This document shows positions 24,834-34,656 of a DNA stretch of 64,000 nucleotides, piece after piece. The notes below the pieces were generated by a model. The model saw nothing but the letters and a program-made list of their open reading frames with translations, was not told where the DNA came from and ran no database searches. How positions within the stretch are numbered: position 1 is the first letter of the stretch; every line of letters begins with the position of its first letter. This stretch comes from CAYFHQ01 sp964342805 (GTDB lineage: Bacteria; Bacillota; Clostridia; Peptostreptococcales; Acidaminobacteraceae). Location: contig CAYFHQ010000005.1 of NCBI GenBank assembly GCA_964342805.1, forward strand, positions 1-64,000, written 5' to 3'. The translations under genes and the position numbers were made by a program.

Positions 24834-25817
24834 ATGAAAGCCTTTACCCATACGCACTACGGACCACCAAGTGTACTCACCATGACTGACCTGGTTACAC
24901 CCAAACCGGCACCAGACGAAATTCTGGTCCGAGTCCACGCATCGTCCATCAACTCAGCTGATCTTGACCATGTAAGGGGCACCGCCTTCGGTCGCATGGC
25001 CGGCCTGTGGGGTCCAAGGTACAAGGTGATCGGATCAGATATCGCCGGAGAAATTACTGCTGTTGGCAAGGAGGTTCAAGGACTTGCCGTGGGCGACCGG
25101 GTCTATGCAGACCTGACCGAGTATGGCTTTGGAGCCTTTGCCCAGTTCATTGCCCTTCCCTGGAAGGCGGTCACCCTGATCCCCGACCACCTGACCTACA
25201 CCCAGGCAGCCGCCCTGCCTTCTGCGGCAGTGATTGCCATGCAAGGCATACAGGCTAAAGACCTGGGTCCCGGAAGCCAGGTCCTCATCAACGGGGCAGG
25301 AGGGGGCATGGGCACCTACGCCCTACAACTGGCCAAGGCTGCTGGGGCAACCATAACAGCCGTTGACAAAGGTGTTAAACTAGACGCCCTCTTGGCCATG
25401 GGTGCTGACCGGTTCATAGACTATAACAAGACCTCCTATACGAAGGAAAACCACCAATACGACCTAATCTTAGATTGCCAGGGATTCTTCTCCGCCTTTA
25501 CCTATCGCAGAATACTCAAGCCCGGGGGCGTCTACCGGATGATCGGGGGCTCTATTGGGTCCTTAATTAATGTTTTCTTTGTTGGTGGCCACCTTTCGAG
25601 AAGGAGCAACAAATCCATTGGCCTCCTTCTGGGACGACCCAACCGCAAGGAAGACATGGACCTTTTGGCCTCCTTAACCCAGTCAGGACGCATGGTTCCA
25701 ATCATTGATCGCGTCTTCCCCTTTGACCAACTGACCCAGGCCTTCACCTACTATGAGCAAGGAACCTTTGTGGGTAAGGTCGTCATAGATATAGTCCCCC
25801 AGGCCCCCAGTGAATAA
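24834..25817 (+). CDS. Zinc-independent MDR oxidoreductase (quinone reductase type)
   Basis: A 327-residue medium-chain dehydrogenase/reductase. GDRVYADLTEYGFGAFAQF in the catalytic half and NGAGGGMGTYALQLAKAAGA as the NAD(P)-binding glycine motif (residues about 151-170) place it among quinone oxidoreductase-like enzymes. The structural zinc cysteines of alcohol dehydrogenases are absent. The second half has KPGGVYRMIGGS and FVGKVVIDI. Substrate unknown, probably an enone or quinone. CAAGGAGG lies before the ATG. It leads a run of three genes on the same strand. Confidence 0.9.
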   Translation: MKAFTHTHYGPPSVLTMTDLVTPKPAPDEILVRVHASSINSADLDHVRGTAFGRMAGLWGPRYKVIGSDIAGEITAVGKEVQGLAVGDRVYADLTEYGFGAFAQFIALPWKAVTLIPDHLTYTQAAALPSAAVIAMQGIQAKDLGPGSQVLINGAGGGMGTYALQLAKAAGATITAVDKGVKLDALLAMGADRFIDYNKTSYTKENHQYDLILDCQGFFSAFTYRRILKPGGVYRMIGGSIGSLINVFFVGGHLSRRSNKSIGLLLGRPNRKEDMDLLASLTQSGRMVPIIDRVFPFDQLTQAFTYYEQGTFVGKVVIDIVPQAPSE

Positions 25818-25918
25818 GCTCAATCATAGGCACGCCTCAAGGATCACAAACCGCCGACAAGGGTAACACGACGGACATGAATCATCCTACCAAGACGATA
25901 ACCAGACAGGAGCACCCC

Positions 25919-26821
25919 ATGACCAAACCCATATTGGACAGCCTAGGCCGAACAGAGGCCGACTTCCTAAATGACTATGATATTACTGCCTTTGAACAAC
26001 CATCGGTCACCGTCGACATGCTACTGATGACCATATCCAACACCCCAGTGGACAACTACCGCAAGCTTGCAGAAAAGTCTCTGCGGGTCCTCTTAATCCG
26101 GCGAAATGAGCACCCCGCCTTGGGCCAGTGGGCCCTGCCCGGTGGTTTCATCCGCATGAACGAGGACCTGGAAACCGCAGCCTACCGAGAACTGAAAGAA
26201 GAAACCCAGGTGGACAATGTCTATCTGGAGCAACTCTATACCTACGGGGCTGTCCAGCGAGACCCCCGGGGCCGGATCATTAGCACGGCTTATATGGCCT
26301 TGGTCAACGAAAATGAAATCAAGCCCAAGGCCGGGTCGGACGCAGCTGAAGCCAAGTGGTTTGACCTGTCCTACGCCCTGCAAAGGGAGGAAAGGGAAAT
26401 GACCCCAGAGGGCTTCGTTGAACACAAGGATATTGCCATAACCCTGACCAGTAAAGACACCCGCCTAAACACGGTGGTCCGCCACTCCAGAACCGTTGCC
26501 GGTAAACAGGTGTCTTATACACGGAAGATCATAGAAAACGAGGGCCTCTCCTTTGACCACGGCCTGATCATCCAACAGGGCATGGAGCGTCTGCGAAACA
26601 AGCTGGAATACACCGACGTGGTCTTCCACCTCTTGCCGGACCTCTTTACTTTGACCGAGCTACAGAAAACCTATGAAACCATCTTGGGTAAGACCCTGCT
26701 CAAGGCCAATTTCCGCCGAAAGGTGGCCAAGATGGTAGTCGAAACCAACCAGTCCACCAAAGAAGGGGGACACCGTCCCTCCAAGTTGTTTACCTACAAC
26801 CCCCGCTGGCAAGACCTCTAG
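25919..26821 (+). CDS. NUDIX hydrolase with C-terminal winged helix (NrtR-like)
   Basis: A 300-residue two-domain protein. The NUDIX box is complete: GGFIRMNEDLETAAYRELKE, then ET, giving the GX5EX7REXXEE pattern at about residues 74-97. The last 80 residues (LTELQKTYETILGKTLLKANFRRKV ... RPSKLFTYNP) form the winged-helix domain typical of NrtR-type regulators of NAD metabolism, which bind ADP-ribose through the NUDIX domain. Here the NUDIX motif is intact, so hydrolysis may be kept. I chose the ATG at 25919 for its CAGGAG site; the frame opens 14 codons earlier. Confidence 0.85.
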   Translation: MTKPILDSLGRTEADFLNDYDITAFEQPSVTVDMLLMTISNTPVDNYRKLAEKSLRVLLIRRNEHPALGQWALPGGFIRMNEDLETAAYRELKEETQVDNVYLEQLYTYGAVQRDPRGRIISTAYMALVNENEIKPKAGSDAAEAKWFDLSYALQREEREMTPEGFVEHKDIAITLTSKDTRLNTVVRHSRTVAGKQVSYTRKIIENEGLSFDHGLIIQQGMERLRNKLEYTDVVFHLLPDLFTLTELQKTYETILGKTLLKANFRRKVAKMVVETNQSTKEGGHRPSKLFTYNPRWQDL

Positions 26822-26880
26822 TTGCGTTTTCCTTGGTTCACCGCTCACCAATCGGGTAGGAAATTACCGGGAGGTGTTCC

Positions 26881-27534
26881 ATGAAAATAGGAAAAATCAC
26901 AGCAACTGAAAACGGGCCCTATCGCGTAGAGCGGGTGAAAAAAGTAGTGAACGCTAGAGGGGATGTCCTGGGCACTGACGAGGAAATGTGGCTCTGCAGG
27001 TGTGGCGGTTCAGGCAACAAGCCCTTCTGCGACGGGACGCATAAGACCAATGGTTTCAGCGGCGTGAACCCTGAAATCCATATGACCAACGAAACCGTGG
27101 CCTACGAGGGCAAGGACATTACCATCTATGACAACCGCAATATATGCTCCCACAGGGGCTACTGTACAGGCGAGTTACCAACCGTCTTCAAGGAGACAGA
27201 ACCCTGGATCGACCCCGACGGGGACACCGCGGACAAGATCATGGCCTTATGCGACAAGTGCCCTTCCGGCGCCTTGTCCTACGCCTTAAAAGACCAAGAC
27301 CGTCACCAGGGTCATGCGCCCCCGCCCCAGGTCCGCTTGTCAGAAAAACACTTTGGCTTCCACGGACCCTACGATGTCACTGGCCACGTGTCCTTTGAAG
27401 GCCAGCTCAACCGGGCACCGGAGTCACCCAATAAGATGACCCTCTGCAGGTGTGGCCATTCAAAAAATAAGCCCTTCTGCAGTGGAGAGCACTACAACAT
27501 TGGTTTTATTGACGCAAAGAACGACATTGACTAA
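26881..27534 (+). CDS. Two-CDGSH iron-sulfur protein with central ferredoxin-like domain
   Basis: A 217-residue Fe-S protein. It has two CDGSH-type motifs, CRCGGSGNKPFCDGTH near residue 39 and CRCGHSKNKPFCSGEH near residue 183; the second has Ser in place of the usual Asp. Each can hold one 2Fe-2S cluster with three Cys and one His. Between them, CSHRGYC and CDKCPSGAL form a divergent ferredoxin domain (Fer4_19 type). The order CDGSH, ferredoxin, CDGSH suggests electron transfer or redox sensing. GGGAGG precedes the ATG; it follows the NUDIX gene by 59 bases. Confidence 0.9.
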   Translation: MKIGKITATENGPYRVERVKKVVNARGDVLGTDEEMWLCRCGGSGNKPFCDGTHKTNGFSGVNPEIHMTNETVAYEGKDITIYDNRNICSHRGYCTGELPTVFKETEPWIDPDGDTADKIMALCDKCPSGALSYALKDQDRHQGHAPPPQVRLSEKHFGFHGPYDVTGHVSFEGQLNRAPESPNKMTLCRCGHSKNKPFCSGEHYNIGFIDAKNDID

Positions 27535-27539
27535 CACAC

Positions 27540-27580
27540 AAAAAACCACTGAGTGGATATAAATCCCTCAGTGGTTTTCT
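27540..27580. terminator. Bidirectional terminator
   Basis: Perfect arms AAAACCACTGAG and CTCAGTGGTTTT between the convergent CDGSH and chemoreceptor genes; T runs lie on both strands, longer on the minus strand. Confidence 0.88.
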
Positions 27581-27614
27581 ATTCGTCTTACTTGTGATCC
27601 AGGATGGGTCTTGC

Positions 27615-29721
27615 CTAGTAATTAAACTTGGCAATGTTGGACTGCATTTCCTCAGCCAGTTGGGCCAGAGACTTGCTGGCATGGGCAATTTCTACAAGAG
27701 CAGCGGTTTGCTCTTCCACAGAAGCCGAGGCCTCAACCGTACCCGCAGCATTCTCTTCAGAAATAGCCGACAAGTTTTCAATGATCTCCGTGATCTCATT
27801 CTTCTTGTCCCGCATACTCATACCAGAGGTATTAATATTGTCCAAGCTGCGGCGCATGTCGCTGATGGCGTTGGCAATCCCTTCAAACTTCTCATTGGTC
27901 TTGTTTACGCTATCCGCCTGTTCTTCCACGATCTCTTTCACTTCTTCCATGGCCTCCACCGCATTATTGGTCTGTTCAGACAGGTCCAAAATGATCTTGG
28001 CAATCTCTTCAGTGAACTTGTTGGACTCCTCTGCCAGTTTTCGAATTTCGTCAGCAACAACAGCAAAGCCTCGACCCGCTTCGCCAGCCCGGGCAGCTTC
28101 AATGGCTGCATTGAGGGCCAATAGGTTGGTCTGGTCGGCAATGTTACGGATCATGAGGCTGGCACTCTCAATTTTACCAGCGCTGGCATTGGTGGTCTCA
28201 ATCACCCGGCGGACCTCACCGGTGGTATTGGAGGTCACCTTGGTTTTCTCTACCAGGTCATGGAGGATTTCAAACCCCTGGTTCTTGAGGGTATCCACAT
28301 TTTCAGTGAGGTCATTGAGCTCCTCAATCAGTTCATGGTCACTATCGATCAGCCCGCTAAGGTCAGTTACACTCACTACACCTTTTTCTGTGTCTGTAGC
28401 TTGTTCAGTGGCACCGTGGGAAATGTCCTCAATGGTCTTAGACACTTCATTGGCAGCTATGGAGGACTGCTCACTGGTGGTCATAAGTTGTTCAGAAGAG
28501 GCCGCCACTTGGGTTGCATTGTCAGCAATGATTGAAATCAAGCTAATGATATTCTTCTGCATTTTCATGAGGGATTGGGTCATGACACCAATCTCGTCTT
28601 GCCGTTTCAAGTACTTCTCCGTCCGCTCTGTCTTATGGTCAGAGAAATCGTAATTGGCGAAGTCCTCAAGCAAGTGGGAAGCGTCTACGATGGGCTTGGT
28701 TACTGAGTTTACAATAAAGACGATCAAAACACTCAGGGCCAAGATCCCAATAAAACCTGTCAAAACCGACTGGAAAAGGATCACGTTGACATCCTGGAGG
28801 ATTTCGTCTTTGAGGACAACCGTCACAAAGGTCCAAGGGGTCGGTGTCCGTCCAATCTGAATAGGTGTATGGGTATAAATGCTCTCCTCACCAGTAATAG
28901 ACGAGGTTTGGGCATAAGAGAACTGTTTACCCGCTTGGATGTCTGCGATCAAGGTCGGATAGGTAATGAAGTCTGTTGCAGGCTGGGTAATGATCTCGGT
29001 GTTGGGGTGGGCTACAATGGTCCCGTTATGGGAGATCAAGCCCCCGTAACCACTCTCAAACAACTCAACCCCTGCAGTGATCTCCCGCAAGGAGTCCAGG
29101 GCAATGTCTGCACCCACAACCCCCACAACTGTGTCATTGACAATAATGGGGACCGACAGGGTGGTCATGAGAACATCCACATCGTCAATGGGATAGTAAA
29201 AGGGGTCCATGATGTTTTCTAGACGGGTATTTCTTGAAATTAAGTTCCAGTCCCCAGAACCGGCCACATCATACTCCACTAGGGGGGGTAATTTCAATGG
29301 CACCACCGGACCGATACCAGTAAGGAATAAAACGTCCAGTCTCGTCGTGGCCGTCTGTATTCCTAAACATGGCGTCCTTGCCGTCCAGGGCGTTGGCCTC
29401 CCAAACGGTCCAAATCCCAAGGATGTTGCTATTGTCCTTGATGACCTCTTTGAGGGTTTCGTTCATTTCCTCCCGGTTGGCCGTACCGGCTAATTTTGCC
29501 CCCTCGAAAGAACGTGCCAAAGCGCGGATACTGATATGAATGGTCTCAATATCATTTTTAATGATCTCCGCAAATTTTTCTGACTGGGCCTGGGCATAGT
29601 CGTTGGCTTGGTCTGTGGCTAGGTTTACTGTGTTGGTTGTAATGACTGTGATAATGAGTGCGAATACAAGGATGACGGTCACGAGTATGCTCAGAAGAAT
29701 CTTTAAACGTAAAGATTTCAT
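27615..29721 (-). pseudogene. Methyl-accepting chemotaxis protein, frameshifted in a C7 tract
   Basis: A chemoreceptor of about 702 residues with one frameshift. The first frame (29721 to about 29283) has an N-terminal membrane helix and the start of a Cache sensor. The second frame continues from [14 protein letters not shown] through the rest of the double Cache domain ([29 protein letters not shown]), a second membrane helix, a HAMP region and the full signalling domain. The hairpin tip reads [20 protein letters not shown]. The break is in a run of seven C (minus strand, 29282-29288); six C would restore the frame. Phase variation, mutation or sequencing error are all possible. Confidence 0.85.
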
Positions 29722-29749
29722 GCTGCTTCCTCCCTAAGTTGCGGACAAA

Positions 29750-29806
29750 GATAAAGACCCTCTTGGTACTCCATGCTTGTAATTGGAATCATCCCAGGGT
29801 CTTATC
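29750..29806 (-). terminator. Possible terminator of the stalk-domain gene
   Basis: Arms GATAAAGACCCT and AGGGTCTTATC with a loop of about 34 bases, between the stalk-domain gene and the chemoreceptor. The long loop makes it uncertain. Confidence 0.4.
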
Positions 29807-29900
29807 ATCGTCTGCCTACGTCATGTAAAATGCCTTCACTATTGCATGTATACCCCTGACAAGACAGCCTATTCGGTTGTAAATTATTTACCTGTATTTT

Positions 29901-31529
29901 CTATTGGCTTGGACTCAGGTCAACCCCTTTTGCCTTCAGGTCCTCCACAGACACCAGTACAAGAGAATCGCGGTCATCATCAAACAGGAGGTCATAGACC
30001 ATCACCGGTACATTGGTCTCCTGCATTCGGTACTGGACGTTGGTCCGAACCAAGGTTCCCAGTGGGTCCATGGCATAGGTTTCCACGGGTTGATCAGCAG
30101 GTTTGACAAGATAGTCCTGTTCTGGATTTAAGGCTTGATTGATACTCCTTCCCGAAAAGGGAAGTCCCTTGTGGGCCGTTGACACAAAAAGGTGGCCATT
30201 AACTACAAGGGTCAAAATCGGTTCCCCGTTAAGAGACAACTGGTCTTTGGCAACATGGACCGGGCCAAGACTTATGGTTTCCACGGTAATCACTTGACCA
30301 ATAGCTTCCTCCTCCACAAGGTGTACAATCAGAGGCTCTCCATCAAGGCCAGTCCACTGGACCGATGGATAAACAGGACTTGGAGGCATGGGGTTGCCAT
30401 AGGGAAAACCACCAATCACCGCTGCGTGGGTAGTAAAGGTATAGGTCCCTCCCTTGGGCAGACGGATCTGGTGATCCACTTCCTTCTGGCCAACAGGCAC
30501 ATACACTTCTTCCGTGTAGGTTCGTTCACTTTCCAGATCCTTTGCCTCCAGGTGAACCGCACGGGTCAAACCCTCGTAGATCCCGATGTCCTCTCCCTCC
30601 AGTTGAAGGGTCACCGTCAACACCACCATTTCCTTCATTTCAATATGATACTTTTGCTGGTCCAACCAGTGAACAATTGGCGTCATCCGCCCCCACTGGA
30701 AGCCCATCTTCTGACTCCTATCGTAAAAATCGTAGTCTGCCCCCTCTCCCACCACAGCCAGATGATACCGGCTCCAGGCCATGGTAAAGCCACTGGGGTT
30801 GAAGATCAAGTCTCCTTGGAAGGTCAGGTTCCCTTGACTTTTCCCCTCTTCGATAACAACCTCTCCAAGGATGTCCGTGGTTGACCGCCCCTTAAACTGG
30901 TCAGTGACCAAGACCAAGGACAGGTTCAACCCTCCCGCTGGCGCACTACGGCCTTCCGGTAGGGTCAGGGTGATCAGAAAGTCTTCTGGCTCCGCAAGCT
31001 GTCGCCAAAAGAAGGGGCGACCCTTGGTTTTAGCGATTTCTTCAATGGCCACCAAACTATACCCACCGATATTCTTTGCCTCCACCTCCTAGTCGTTAAC
31101 CTTCACTTGAATATCTGTATGGAGGATATTCCCCTGGTTTTTTATGTGCTTCCTTGTTCCCTTCGGCTGGTCTGGTTGGTTTGAAAACCGCAGGTGGGCA
31201 ACCCGTTCTTCCCCGTCCCAGTCTAAAGCGTAGCCGTAATGGACCAAGTCCTCCACGACAATATGTAATACATTGTCCACTGTGTAGACAGGTATGGGCA
31301 TTTCAAAAATATCAATCCCAATATCCTCGTCCCGTATACTCAAGAGCACCCTTGCTTCACTCTTGTGAAAGGTCCCCACCACGTCACCCACTTGTAATGC
31401 TTCAACAGATGCGCCTTGGCCCACTTGCCCGTCTTTACCTATATGTGTCTCACTTCCAAAGGCCATCGTGCCCACCAGGAGAACGAGGGTCATAAGGCTA
31501 ACACATGCTTTTCGCCACTGTTTGGTCAT
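29901..31529 (-). pseudogene. Secreted stalk-domain (copper amine oxidase N-like) protein with in-frame TAG
   Basis: Two open frames lie in the same register, separated only by a TAG at 31091-31089. The first (from MTKQWRKACVSLM, 31529) has a signal peptide and IPVYTVDNVLHIVVEDLVHYGY, typical of the stalk domain found at the N-terminus of copper amine oxidases. It ends in VKVND; after the TAG comes EVEAKNIGGYSLVAIEEIAK, the normal continuation of such domains. About 380 further residues are unrecognised. A single change from AAG or CAG to TAG would explain it. A GTG just after the stop has a GGAGG before it, so the second part might still be made, but without a signal peptide. Confidence 0.75.
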
Positions 31530-31624
31530 ATGTAAGTCTCCCACTTCTTTAATTGGTAAGTAACATTTTATTCCATACCTGTATTATAAAACATTGCCAT
31601 CCATGTGAGATTACAGTTCAACCA

Positions 31625-31655
31625 CAAAAAAGCACCCGCCTAATAACGGGTGCTC
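31625..31655 (-). terminator. Terminator of the EamA exporter gene
   Basis: Arms AGCACCCG and CGGGTGCT with an 8-base loop, then six T on the minus strand. Confidence 0.85.
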
Positions 31656-31751
31656 AGATTGTAGACAGAGTCGACAAGATTGAGACTGTAGAAAACTCTC
31701 TCAGATGTTTTGGGCTGATAGACGCTGGAGCCTCCAACACGGGGGCAGCCC

Positions 31752-32678
31752 CTATCCATTTTCTTTCTTCAAGGCCTTCATATCTCCGGCCGCCAAGCGG
31801 TCTTTGGGCTTCTTAAACTCCACCTCAATAATGAGGACTGCCGTAAAGATCAGGGCGCAACCAATGAGAATATTGGTCGTCATGACCTCCCCTAGGAGCA
31901 AGATCCCCAAGATGGCTGCAAAGACAGACTCAAGGGCCATGAGAATGGACGCATGGGAAGAAGACGTGAACTTCTGGGCCACGGTTTGTACCGTAAAGCA
32001 GAGGAAGGTGGAAAAGATAGCCAAGTAAACAATGGCGATCCAGGCTCGAGGTGTCACCTCCACCGGGATAGGCTCCATAATCAAGGCTGCCCCGATGGAC
32101 AGGACAGCGGCCACTGCAATTTGGATAAAGGCCAACTTAAAGACATTCATGTCCTTGGCAAAGTACTCGATGGAAATGATATGGGCCCCAAAGAAGACGG
32201 CACAGATCAAGGTCAGGGTGTCACCCAGGTTGAGGGCTATGGAACCCTGCAAGGAAATAAAGGCAATACCAATAATGGTGACCACGCTACCCACAAAGGC
32301 CTTAACCGGTGGACGCTTCTTGTAGAAAATCCAATAGAGCAGGGGCACCATGACCACATAGGTTGCCGTTAGAAATCCCTGCTTAGACGCTGTGGTGAAT
32401 TGTAGACCGATGGTCTGGAAGGTAAAGCCCAAGAAGAGCAAGGCCCCAACCACTGACCCCTTCTTCCAGTCGTCCATTGTCATTTTTCCAATCCACTTAA
32501 ACAGAAATACGTATAATACTGCCGCTGCCAGGGTAAAGCGCATGGCCATGAGAAACATGGGTGTCATGGTGTCCAGGGCGTCTTTTACAGCTACGAAGCC
32601 GCCGCCCCAAACCACTGCCACAAAGAGCAGGCTTAAGTCTGACAGGTAGGTCTTTTGTTTAGTTGTTAAATTTGACAT
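31752..32678 (-). CDS. EamA/DMT-family transporter
   Basis: A 308-residue drug/metabolite transporter with ten predicted membrane segments in two EamA repeats. The first repeat opens with LLFVAVVWGGGFVAVKDALD and includes QTIGLQFTTASKQGFLTATYVV. The second includes FLCFTVQTVAQKFTSSSHASILMALESVFAA, where both tracts are standard for the family. Substrates range from amino acids to nucleosides, and none can be assigned here. It is a single-gene unit with its own terminator. Confidence 0.9.
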   Translation of the reverse strand: MSNLTTKQKTYLSDLSLLFVAVVWGGGFVAVKDALDTMTPMFLMAMRFTLAAAVLYVFLFKWIGKMTMDDWKKGSVVGALLFLGFTFQTIGLQFTTASKQGFLTATYVVMVPLLYWIFYKKRPPVKAFVGSVVTIIGIAFISLQGSIALNLGDTLTLICAVFFGAHIISIEYFAKDMNVFKLAFIQIAVAAVLSIGAALIMEPIPVEVTPRAWIAIVYLAIFSTFLCFTVQTVAQKFTSSSHASILMALESVFAAILGILLLGEVMTTNILIGCALIFTAVLIIEVEFKKPKDRLAAGDMKALKKENG

Positions 32679-32960
32679 TTGAATCCCCCAAAATATGATT
32701 GATCAATCCCTTACTCCTTACTATTCAACACGGATAGGGGCCTTGTGTCAAGATTTTGTTCTTTACAGGTCAATCGATTCTTTAAAGCCAATCTTTGGCC
32801 GTGGGCTGAATCCCTTGGGAATACTCATGTGGTCCAAGAACCTTGTAATTTTTACAATAGACGCGACCTTACTTTTGACCTTTTCCAAAGGAAAAAACGG
32901 TTGAAAGGGCCACCATTCTTCCTTGCGATGGTCTAGATAGAATTCTTGGCCAAAAAGAAT
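32679..32960. other. Intergenic stretch without a visible gene
   Basis: Together with the terminator at 32961-33002, this fills about 350 bases between the EamA gene and truA. Short open frames here lack ribosome sites and resemble nothing I know. The EamA promoter should lie near 32690-32760, but no clear -35/-10 pair is seen. Confidence 0.5.
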
Positions 32961-33002
32961 AAAAACCCCCGACCTTACATGGGTATTTGGCAAGGTCGAG
33001 GG
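32961..33002 (-). terminator. Terminator of truA
   Basis: Arms CCCCCGACCTT and AAGGTCGAGGG (one mismatch) followed by five T on the minus strand. Confidence 0.8.
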
Positions 33003-33029
33003 AGCAATTTAGCTGAGTATGAACTGTCC

Positions 33030-33776
33030 TTAATACTGAACGGTCGTCAGGGTCAAGGCCCCTGAGCTGGCCTTGTGGCCCACGTCAGACTGGGACTTTG
33101 ACTCAAAGGCTTTTTGAATGTTGGACTTGGGCAGCTGGCCCAGACCCACCTGAATAAGGGTACCCACCATGTAACGTTCCATGTTCCGCAGGAAGCCCTT
33201 GGCTGTCATGGTGATAATAATTTCATGTTTGGTCTCTTCCACGTCCACAGAGTAGACCTTACGAACGGATTTTTTGGCCTTTTTATTGGAGGTAAAAGCC
33301 AGATAGTCGTGCTCTCCAACCATTTCCTCCGCTGCTTCTTTCATCTTGGCTACGTCGACCAACTGGACCATTGTGTTGACGTAATGGCGTTCAAAGAGTG
33401 GGCGGTTGGGCGCATCTTTTTTCCAAAGACGGTATTGGTAGGTCATGCTCTGGGCATGGTAGCGGCTTTGGAAACGCTCGTCAGCTGTCTTCACAGAAAA
33501 GGCAATGATGTCGTCTGGAAGGTACTCCTCAAAGTAAGCTAGGAGTTCCTTGGGTCCGTGTTCCTTGTTGGGGGCTGTGAAGTTGACCACCTGGCCCTTG
33601 GCGTGGACACCGGCGTCCGTGTCGACTGCACCAATAACCTCGATGTCTTCCTTGTATAGCTTTTTCAGAATGGCTTCTAGCTTGCCTTGGACACTCTTGT
33701 CTGCGTTGCCCTTGACTGTGTTAAAGCCCATGTATCGTTTGCCGTCGTAGGCAATTTTCATTTTATAGTTTTGCAT
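33030..33776 (-). CDS. truA: tRNA pseudouridine synthase A, divergent
   Basis: A 248-residue TruA-type enzyme, which in standard form makes pseudouridine at tRNA positions 38-40. The catalytic Asp is present in DTDAGVHAKGQV. Family stretches SVQGKLE, FQSRYHAQSMTYQYRLW, GEHDYLAFT, GFLRNMERYMVGTLIQVGLG and the end GALTLTTVQY are all there. However, the usual GRTDAGVH reads AVDTDAGVH, so the conserved Arg before the catalytic segment is replaced by Asp, and the usual MVR reads MER. It may be a second, specialised TruA copy with altered specificity. Confidence 0.85.
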   Translation of the reverse strand: MQNYKMKIAYDGKRYMGFNTVKGNADKSVQGKLEAILKKLYKEDIEVIGAVDTDAGVHAKGQVVNFTAPNKEHGPKELLAYFEEYLPDDIIAFSVKTADERFQSRYHAQSMTYQYRLWKKDAPNRPLFERHYVNTMVQLVDVAKMKEAAEEMVGEHDYLAFTSNKKAKKSVRKVYSVDVEETKHEIIITMTAKGFLRNMERYMVGTLIQVGLGQLPKSNIQKAFESKSQSDVGHKASSGALTLTTVQY

Positions 33777-33900
33777 GTTTTCTCCCTACATTCTTTGTCC
33801 GATTATAGTTGGCTACCTATTATACATCAAATATCCCCTATTGAACCGGAAAACCCGCTGTGGTTGAGAAGTTTTTTCCAAGGCGGACTTTGCTGGTCGT

Positions 33901-34351
33901 CTAGGCAGACTCTGGGCTTGGGTCCAGGCGGTCCCTGCCCTCCATATCCAAGTAGCGCTTGCCAAAGTAGGCAGATATCCCACCTACAATCAGCTGGCCC
34001 AGGGCCAGTCCCATGAGGAGGGCCTGGAAGGAAATCCTTGAACCGGCCAGCATGAGGGGCAAGATGATCAGGGTAGTCCCCAGGCCATTGATCATAAGGG
34101 CCCGGATGGATATACCAATGGCGTTAAAGGCCTGGCTGGTGAAGTTATAGAGGTTGAGACAGTAGGGACACGCCTACTCCAGGAATACCGATGACCATGA
34201 TCTTTTTCCAAGATGTAAGTAGCTCACCCAGTTTTGGGATCTTCCAGTCCAAGAGTCCGTGGCGGAAATGGATAAAGGATAGGGTCAGTTCCATGCCGCA
34301 AGAACGGGAAACAACCGTGGCTATGGCCAGGTCCACTAAGTGTTTTTTCAA
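33901..34351 (-). pseudogene. MATE efflux pump remnant
   Basis: Two fragments in different frames resemble the second half of a MATE-family exporter. One (34351-34145) has LAIATVVSRSCGMELTLSF and LTSWKKIMVIGIPGVGVSLL. The second continues with NFTSQAFNAIGISIRALMIN, then GLGTTLIILPLMLAGSRISF, GQLIVGGISAYF and the C-terminus. Together they cover about 150 of the usual 450 residues. The whole N-terminal half is missing and there is a frameshift near 34135-34150. Not functional as read. Confidence 0.7.
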
Positions 34352-34656
34352 ACTGCCTTATGTTAGATCTTTCATAGGGTCTCCATCTCTAGTCTTTTTT
34401 CTTCTTTAGCTACAACACTTAAATCGTGAATCGAAATATTCGTCAATGATTGGACGTCAAATCATCGATTTTGGTCATTCTGTTATATAGTCCGTTATGC
34501 GAACGATACTGTTTAGGGCTGGCCCACTCAACCATAGGTAGAATGGACTCCACTTCCCTTCGATTGTTTTGGGTCTTTTCCAAAGATATACTGTAGGAGA
34601 CCGGTCAGTTCTTATCAAATGAATAGAAGTGAATGTAGAGATGAAAAAGAGTTTTC
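34352..34656. other. Intergenic stretch beside two damaged genes
   Basis: About 305 bases between the MATE remnant and the XRE gene. No further MATE sequence, RNA gene or convincing promoter is visible. It probably includes the scar of the MATE deletion and the XRE promoter. Confidence 0.4.

Noticed and set aside
27628..28653. 341-residue plus-strand open frame inside the chemoreceptor
   Set aside because: It is the antisense shadow of a repetitive coiled-coil gene and has no ribosome site or family match.
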